From Solirubrobacterales bacterium (GTDB taxonomy: Bacteria > Actinomycetota > Thermoleophilia > Solirubrobacterales > Solirubrobacteraceae), in NCBI GenBank assembly GCA_015655225.1, contig JAATFK010000420.1:1-5451 (forward strand): 5,451 bases of DNA, read 5' to 3'. The notes under the pieces were generated by a model. It was not told where the DNA came from. It saw only the letters and a list, made by a program, of their open reading frames with translations, and did not search any database. Made by a program: the position numbers and the translations under genes. This document shows positions 1-4,014 of this stretch, piece after piece (the stretch's first letter is position 1; every line of letters starts with the position of its first letter).

Positions 1-699
1 ATGGACGACAGCGAGATCGACGCGGTCGTGATCCACGCCGTCTACCTGATCAACTGCGCCAGCGAGGATCCGGAGATCAGGAAGAAGTCGCTCGCCTCGC
101 TGACGCAGTCGCTGCGCGTCGGCGACGCGATCGGCGCGCACTCCGTCGTCCTGCACCCCGGCTCGGCCTTGAGAGGCCACGTCGGTGAGGCGATCGCCCG
201 TGCCGGCGAGGTCTTCCGCGAGGCGCTCGACGCGACCGATGGCTGCGCCCTGCACCTGGAGGACACGGCCGGCGCCGGCGGCACGCTCGGGCGCTCGTTC
301 GAGGAGCTGGCGGAGCTGATCGACGCCGCCGGCGGCGGCAGACGACTCGGCGTCTGCCTCGACTCCTGCCACCTGCTCGCCTCCGGCTACGACATCCGCA
401 CGGCCGACGGCCTGACCGACGCGCTCGACCGCTTCGACGCGGCTGTCGGGCTGGAGCGCCTCGGCACGCTGCACCTGAACGACTCGCAGACGCCGCTCGG
501 CTCCAACCGCGACCGCCACGCCAACATCGGCGAGGGCGAGCTGGGCGAAAGAGGGTGCTCGGCGTTCCTCTCGGAGCCCCGCTTCGAGGACCTGCCGGTG
601 CTGCTGGAGACGCCCGGCCCCAACAAGAGAGGGACGAGCGGCGAGGAGATCGCGCTCGCGAACCGGCTGCGCAGAAGAGGGCTGAGAGCGCGCAGATAG
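1..699 (+). CDS. nfo: Endonuclease IV (AP endonuclease), 3' part; gene begins before the window
   Basis: Endonuclease IV cuts DNA 5' of abasic sites in base excision repair, using a three-zinc centre in a TIM barrel. The 232 visible residues carry the family motifs in order: H12 before YLIN, HPGS with H52, LEDTAG with E87, CLDSCH with D121 and H124, HLND with H158, DRH with D171 and H173, and LLETPG with E203. Aligned from memory with E. coli Nfo, these match all nine zinc ligands (H69, H109, E145, D179, H182, H216, D229, H231, E261). H12 corresponds to E. coli H69, so about 57 N-terminal residues, including the GAHVS start motif, lie outside the window. The ATG at position 1 is therefore probably an internal Met codon and not the true start. 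The stop is TAG at 697-699. The C-terminus is arginine-rich (7 of the last 11 residues). Eight of 23 arginines are AGA, which is odd at this GC content. Family assignment is secure; the start is not visible. Confidence 0.93.
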   Translation: MDDSEIDAVVIHAVYLINCASEDPEIRKKSLASLTQSLRVGDAIGAHSVVLHPGSALRGHVGEAIARAGEVFREALDATDGCALHLEDTAGAGGTLGRSFEELAELIDAAGGGRRLGVCLDSCHLLASGYDIRTADGLTDALDRFDAAVGLERLGTLHLNDSQTPLGSNRDRHANIGEGELGERGCSAFLSEPRFEDLPVLLETPGPNKRGTSGEEIALANRLRRRGLRARR

Positions 700-707
700 C
701 GCGGGGC

Positions 708-724
708 GGGCCGCCGCGCGGCCC
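708..724. terminator. Short GC hairpin between convergent nfo and phosphatase genes
   Basis: GGGCCGC (708-714) and GCGGCCC (718-724) form a perfect 7-bp inverted repeat around a 3-nt loop. It fills the 24-bp gap between two convergent stop codons and its last base is the first base of the phosphatase stop (724-726). The position suits a bidirectional terminator, as is common between tightly packed convergent genes. There is no T-tract on either side, and short GC palindromes arise easily in such DNA, so function is inferred from position only. Confidence 0.4.
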
Positions 725-1482
725 TACGCCCCCAGCCGCTCCCGCAGCCGCTGGAGGTCGTCGTGGGCGAGGCCGTGGGTGGTGAGCCAGCCGGCGGCGC
801 CGCCGTGCGTCTCGTCGGTGACTTCGAGCACGCGCTCCATCGTCCCGACCCTCGGGGCGTGGTCCTGCGGGTCGTGGCCGACCAGCTCGTCGTGGTAGGT
901 CGGCGAGGCGAGGAGGCGCGCGATGATCGCGTCGATCCGCTCGCCGGTCGCCATGTAGTCGGCGACGATCGTGTCGCGGTCGATCCCGGCGGCGTCGAGC
1001 GCGAAGGCGATCACGACGCCGGTGCGGTCCTTGCCGGCGGCGCAGTGGACGAGCACGGCGCCCTCGGCGCGGGCGATCGCCCGGACGGCCGCGACGATCG
1101 AGTCGGGCCGGCGCCGCAGATAGCTGAGGTAGGCGCGCACGACCGGCGGCTCGCCGGCGAACTCGTCGTCGAGCGCCGGGCCCCACGGTCTCACCGTGTC
1201 GGCCTCGAGGTCGGTGTTGCCGCCCGAGTCGGGGTAGAGCGAGTGGTGCTCGATCCGCACGCGGGGGACGCGGGTCATCGGCCCGGCGCCCTCGCGCGCG
1301 ACCTCGACGTCGGTGCGAAGGTCGATCACCGTCTCGAGCGCGAGCTCGTCCAGCAGCCGGCGCACGTCGTCGTCGCTGAGCGCCTGCAGGTTGTCGGAGC
1401 GCAGGAGCGCGCCCGGGGTGACGGCGCGCGCGTTGACCGCTCCGTCGAGCGCGATCCAGCGCGGTGCCTCGGTCGTGGTCAT
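724..1482 (-). CDS. Tyrosine-protein phosphatase, PtpB-like (Y_phosphatase3 family)
   Basis: A 252-residue protein with the cysteine phosphatase signature HCAAGKDRTG: nucleophile C147 and phosphate-binding R153 in a C-x5-R-T loop. Other features match the M. tuberculosis PtpB-like family: an early GALLRSDNL segment (residues 24-32), VIDLRTDVE (52-60) in the core sheet, the helix following the P-loop (GVVIAFALDAAGIDRDTIVADYM, roughly 155-177), and a C-terminal helix ending LQRLRERL. Length is normal for the family. It hydrolyses phosphate esters on tyrosine, possibly also on Ser/Thr or phosphoinositides as PtpB does; the actual substrate is unknown. No signal peptide or membrane segment is seen. 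The ATG at 1482 overlaps the upstream regulator's TGA as ATGA, which supports this start and points to translational coupling. AAGGG lies directly against the ATG, too close for a standard ribosome site. The frame stays open far upstream, but that part is an arginine-rich shadow of the regulator gene. Confidence 0.9.
   Translation of the reverse strand: MTTTEAPRWIALDGAVNARAVTPGALLRSDNLQALSDDDVRRLLDELALETVIDLRTDVEVAREGAGPMTRVPRVRIEHHSLYPDSGGNTDLEADTVRPWGPALDDEFAGEPPVVRAYLSYLRRRPDSIVAAVRAIARAEGAVLVHCAAGKDRTGVVIAFALDAAGIDRDTIVADYMATGERIDAIIARLLASPTYHDELVGHDPQDHAPRVGTMERVLEVTDETHGGAAGWLTTHGLAHDDLQRLRERLGA
1479..1482 (-). other. ATGA stop/start overlap coupling regulator and phosphatase
   Basis: On the minus strand the four bases read ATGA. 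TGA ends the winged-helix regulator and ATG starts the phosphatase. Such 4-bp overlaps normally mean that the same ribosomes, or reinitiating ones, translate both genes from one mRNA, keeping the two products in linked amounts. The absence of a well-spaced Shine-Dalgarno site before the phosphatase fits reinitiation. Confidence 0.85.
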
Positions 1483-2498
1483 CCCTTGATGGTGCCGGAC
1501 ACCGGATCTGGGTGCGACCTGCCCGCCGCCGCCCCGCCCGCGCTCAGCAGCGCGTCGCCGACGGCGGTCCGGCGACAGAGGAGCGCGCGGCCCTCGCGAT
1601 CGGTCACGACGAGGCCGGCCGCGCGCAGCGACGAGACCGCCTGGGAGATCGCGCCCGGCGTCAGCCCGAGCCGCGCCGCCAGCTCGCCGCCCGAGCGCGG
1701 CACGTCGAGCTGGGCGAGCAGCGCCGCGCGCGTCTTCCCGACCACGCCGGCGAGCGCGTCGGGCGTGCCGCTCCCGACCGGCTCCCACAGCGTCCCGACG
1801 CCGCGCGCCGGGTAGATCACGCTCGGCTGCCACGGCGGGTCGACGACCGAGCGCACCTGCGGCCAGACGAACAGCGACGGCATCAGCAGCAGGCCGCGAC
1901 CGTCGAGCGCGACGACCTGGTCGTGGCGGGAGGAGACCTGCAGCACGTCGCCGCTGCGCTGGACGGTCGGGTGCAGGTCGGCCAGCAGCGCGGCCGTGCC
2001 GCCGTCGGCGAGCCGCCGCGCGCGGTGCATGATGTCGCTCTCCAGCAGCGCACGCATGCGCGGCCACTGCGGGGCGAGCGCGCGGTCCCAGTAGGCGCGC
2101 ACGAGCGCCGCGACGCGCGGCAGCTCGGTCGCGGGGTCGTCGCGCAGCGGTCGCAGGATCGGCGGCACGCCGCGGGGGTGGATCCAGCGCAGCTCGCGGC
2201 GGACCTGCTCGGCCGGCGTCGCGCGCAGGCGCCGCAGCTCGTTCGCGAACAGCGGCAGCGGCTCGCTCGGCGGCGGGGTGAGGAAATCGGGGACGTAGCC
2301 CTCGGTCGGGACGAGCGCCTCCAGCAGCCGCAGGTCGAGGTCGGCGACGAGTGGCCTCGTCTGCTCGACCCACGGGAGGTGGATCGCGTGCGCGCCGGGG
2401 TCGCGCAGCGTCACGAGGCTCGCGACCGCCTCGAACAGCGGCGAGCCGGCGAGGCGCGTCTGCGCGATGTCCTCGGCCGTCAGCTCGAACTCGAACAT
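1479..2498 (-). CDS. ArsR-type winged helix regulator with N-terminal DUF5937-like domain
   Basis: A 339-residue protein. Residues 1-240 resemble the DUF5937 sensor region of actinobacterial ArsR-family proteins. Recognisable blocks are SPLFEAVASL (19-28), HAIHLPWV (37-44), YVPDFLTPPP (68-77), ATPAEQVRREL (93-103), LAPQWPRMRALLESDIMHRA (141-160), GRGLLLMPSLFVWP (200-213) and YPARGVGTLWE (229-239). The C-terminal winged helix follows at about 250-312: GGELAARLGLTPGAISQAVSSLRAAGLV contains the helix-turn-helix, and VVTDREGRALLCRRT forms the wing. The only cysteine is C308, in the wing, so the metal-binding CxC motif of classical ArsR/SmtB is absent and a non-metal ligand is more likely. It probably binds the 60-bp region separating it from the divergent MFS gene, repressing both itself and the transporter; that is inferred from layout. 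The ATG at 2498 has no Shine-Dalgarno site but lies 9 nt after a TAAACT box, so the mRNA may be nearly leaderless. Confidence 0.87.
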   Translation of the reverse strand: MFEFELTAEDIAQTRLAGSPLFEAVASLVTLRDPGAHAIHLPWVEQTRPLVADLDLRLLEALVPTEGYVPDFLTPPPSEPLPLFANELRRLRATPAEQVRRELRWIHPRGVPPILRPLRDDPATELPRVAALVRAYWDRALAPQWPRMRALLESDIMHRARRLADGGTAALLADLHPTVQRSGDVLQVSSRHDQVVALDGRGLLLMPSLFVWPQVRSVVDPPWQPSVIYPARGVGTLWEPVGSGTPDALAGVVGKTRAALLAQLDVPRSGGELAARLGLTPGAISQAVSSLRAAGLVVTDREGRALLCRRTAVGDALLSAGGAAAGRSHPDPVSGTIKG

Positions 2499-2507
2499 GG
2501 GTGGTCA

Positions 2508-2513
2508 AGTTTA
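2508..2513 (-). promoter_or_regulatory. Candidate -10 box TAAACT for regulator-phosphatase operon
   Basis: TAAACT on the minus strand fits the actinobacterial TAnnnT -10 pattern and ends 9 nt before the regulator's ATG. Transcription from it would begin only a few bases before the start codon or at it. Together with the missing Shine-Dalgarno site, this suggests a leaderless or near-leaderless mRNA. No matching -35 box is visible 16-18 bp upstream, so the call is tentative. Confidence 0.4.
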
Positions 2514-2525
2514 GCTCTCTCTGAA

Positions 2526-2542
2526 TCGTGTTCGCTCGTGTT
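2526..2542. repeat. Direct repeat TCGTGTT x2, 10-bp period, in the divergent region
   Basis: TCGTGTT occurs at 2526-2532 and again at 2536-2542, exactly one helical turn apart, in the middle of the divergent promoter region. Spacing on one DNA face suits binding of a dimer or two adjacent protein molecules. ArsR-family operators are usually inverted repeats, which counts against a simple operator reading. Confidence 0.35.
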
Positions 2543-2558
2543 GGGTTTCATTTCAACC

Positions 2559-3857
2559 ATGGCTGAACTGCTCGACTTCGTCGCGGCGCACCGGCGATGC
2601 TGGCGAGCGATGTCCTCGACGACCGTCACCAGCCGGCGCAGCTTCGGCCTGCATCGCTACGGCCCCGTGCTGCGGGCGCCCCAGGCGCTGCCGCTCGCGG
2701 CCGGCAGCTACGTCAGCCGCGCCGGCCAGGCGGGCGGCTCGCTCGCGATCCTGCTCGCCGTCCGCCACGCGACCGGCTCGTTCGGCACGGCCGGCACCGC
2801 TGCCGGGCTGGCGGCCGCCGGCGCGGCCGGCAGCCGCGTCGTGCAGGGGCGGCTGATGGACCGCGTCGGGCACGGGCGCGTGCTGCTGCCCGTCAGCCTC
2901 GTGCAGCTGCTCGTGAGCGCCGCCCTCGCGGTCGCCGTCGCCGAGCGCGCGGGGGCCCTCGTCCTGATCGTGCTCGCGACGCTGCTCGGCATCACGCTGC
3001 CGGCGGTCAACGCGATGATGCGGACGCTCTGGACGCTGCTGCTGCCCGACGCCGCGCAGCGAACGGTCGCGTCGACGCTCGAATCGCTCATCACGGAGCT
3101 GTCGTTCATGACCGGGCCGGCGCTCGCGGGCGTGCTCGCGACGACCGTCTCCCCCACCGCAGCGCTGCTGGCGATGGGCGTGCTGACGGCGACCGGCACC
3201 GCGATCGTCACCGCCACCCGCCCGTCGCGCGCGTGGCGGCCGCACCCGCGCGCGGTCGCGGAGCACGGCGCGCTCGCGCGGCTGCTGGTGGCGCCCGTCG
3301 CGATCGCGCTCGCGGTCGGGCTCGCGGCCGGCACCGTCGACGTCGCCGTCGCCTCCTTCGCGAGCGCTCACGGCGAGGCGGGCGTGACCGGCGGGCTGCT
3401 CGGCGTGTGGGCGGCCGGCAGCCTGGTCGGCGGCATCTGGTACGGCGCGCGGCGCTGGCGGCCGACCTCGCGCGAGCCACGGCTGGTCGCCTGCCTCACG
3501 CTGTTCGCGCTGACGCTCGCGCTGCTGCCGCTCGCCTCCTCCCCGCTCGGGCTGGGACTCCTGCTGCTGCTGAACGGGCTGCCGATCGCGCCGGCGCTGA
3601 CGACCGTCTACCTGCTGATCGACGACCGCGTCCCGCCCGAGCGCGTGACGGAGGCGTTCGCCTGGGCCAGCTCCGCGCTGCCGGCCGGCGCGTCGATGGG
3701 CACCGTCCTGGCCGGCTGGATCGTCACCGGCGCCGGCCCGCGCGCGGGCTTCGTGACGGGCGCGGGGCTGGCACTGCTCGGCGTCGTCGCGGCGCTCCGA
3801 ACCGCGCAGGTGGCGCGGCGAACGGTGGCCGGCCGGCACGCCGCCGCCCTTCGCTGA
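2559..3857 (+). CDS. MFS transporter, probable drug/metabolite exporter
   Basis: A 432-residue, strongly hydrophobic membrane protein of the major facilitator superfamily. About 11-12 membrane segments can be picked out, roughly 44-66, 74-92, 107-128, 131-151, 180-200, 203-219, 244-265, 276-295, 307-325, 328-352, 366-388 and 396-413. A hydrophilic central loop (220-240, RPSRAWRPHPR) divides two halves of six. MFS motif A is visible after segment 2 as GRLMDRVGHGR (97-107, with D101). It resembles actinobacterial proton-driven exporters; the substrate cannot be read. The gene is divergent from the winged-helix regulator, a common layout for repressor-exporter pairs. I chose ATG 2559 because codons after the first two already show strong G/C at third positions; ATG 2610 (residue 18) is a possible alternative. 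Neither has a good ribosome site. No arginine is encoded by AGA. A strong hairpin begins 5 nt after the stop. Confidence 0.87.
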   Translation: MAELLDFVAAHRRCWRAMSSTTVTSRRSFGLHRYGPVLRAPQALPLAAGSYVSRAGQAGGSLAILLAVRHATGSFGTAGTAAGLAAAGAAGSRVVQGRLMDRVGHGRVLLPVSLVQLLVSAALAVAVAERAGALVLIVLATLLGITLPAVNAMMRTLWTLLLPDAAQRTVASTLESLITELSFMTGPALAGVLATTVSPTAALLAMGVLTATGTAIVTATRPSRAWRPHPRAVAEHGALARLLVAPVAIALAVGLAAGTVDVAVASFASAHGEAGVTGGLLGVWAAGSLVGGIWYGARRWRPTSREPRLVACLTLFALTLALLPLASSPLGLGLLLLLNGLPIAPALTTVYLLIDDRVPPERVTEAFAWASSALPAGASMGTVLAGWIVTGAGPRAGFVTGAGLALLGVVAALRTAQVARRTVAGRHAAALR

Positions 3858-3862
3858 ACAGG

Positions 3863-3897
3863 TCAAAGTTGCTGCCCCTCTAGGGGAGCAACTTTGA
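3863..3897. terminator. Strong hairpin, probable bidirectional terminator after the MFS gene
   Basis: TCAAAGTTGCT (3863-3873) pairs perfectly with AGCAACTTTGA (3887-3897), and CCCC (3875-3878) pairs with GGGG (3883-3886). That gives 15 base pairs with one bulged G (3874) and a TCTA loop. It starts five bases after the MFS stop, in the gap between convergent genes, so it would fold in transcripts from either side. There is no run of T after it, which is frequent for high-GC actinobacterial terminators. Its mixed composition stands out against the surrounding GC-rich DNA. Confidence 0.7.
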
Positions 3898-3908
3898 TGT
3901 GATGCGGC

Positions 3909-4011
3909 GGGCGCGGTAGCGCGGGGCGGCGGCGCGGCGGGAGCGCGGGCGCGGCGGGGCGCCGGCGCGGCGGAAGCGCGGGTGCGGCGCCGCGGAAGCC
4001 CGGGCGTGGCG
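3909..4011. repeat. Degenerate GC-rich tandem repeats before dnaE 3' end
   Basis: This noncoding tract consists of imperfect copies of a unit like GGCGCGGCGGAAGCGCGGG. Copies at 3931-3956 and 3964-3989 match at 24 of 26 bases (33-bp period). A third at 3986-4011 matches the second at 22 of 26, and a shorter one lies at about 3910-3930. It fills most of the gap between the hairpin and the dnaE stop. No coding, RNA or promoter signal is seen in it. It may be slippage-prone filler or form stable structure in the dnaE 3' untranslated region. Confidence 0.6.
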
Positions 4012-4014
4012 CGG

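Larger units (their letters stand above)
2499..2558. promoter_or_regulatory. Divergent promoter/operator region between regulator and MFS gene
   Basis: Sixty bases separate the two divergent start codons. By count 29 of 60 are G or C, far below the neighbouring genes, as expected of a promoter region. It contains a TAAACT box facing the regulator, a direct repeat TCGTGTT with 10-bp period, and an imperfect palindrome GGTT-N7-AACC (2544-2558) that abuts the MFS ATG. I could not find a convincing -35 box on either strand or a clear -10 for the transporter. It is the natural binding site for the adjacent winged-helix protein. Confidence 0.65.

Noticed and set aside
1..3. ATG at the first base as the true nfo start
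   Set aside because: The protein begins just before the residue matching E. coli H69, so about 57 conserved N-terminal residues are missing. The ATG is most likely internal to a gene cut by the window edge.
77..1186. 369-residue minus-strand frame spanning nfo and the phosphatase
   Set aside because: It overlaps two genes with intact catalytic motifs in other frames and is almost entirely Arg, Ala and Pro; a shadow frame.
724..2508. A single 594-residue minus-strand frame that could be read as a fusion upstream of the phosphatase
   Set aside because: Only the last 252 residues have family motifs. The upstream part is an Arg/Ala/Pro-rich shadow of the regulator gene, and the ATGA overlap gives a clear phosphatase start.
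1464..2558. Long upstream extension of the MFS reading frame
   Set aside because: It lies antisense to the regulator, has no family similarity and is Arg/Gln-rich; the real membrane protein begins near 2559.
2553..3866. 437-residue minus-strand open frame opposite the MFS gene
   Set aside because: Its composition is Arg/Gln/Asp/Gly-rich low complexity without motifs, as expected from the antisense of a GC-rich gene; the plus strand has clear membrane segments and motif A.
3909..4011. CRISPR-like array
   Set aside because: Units are degenerate, periods are unequal and there are no unique spacers between conserved repeats; no cas genes are present.
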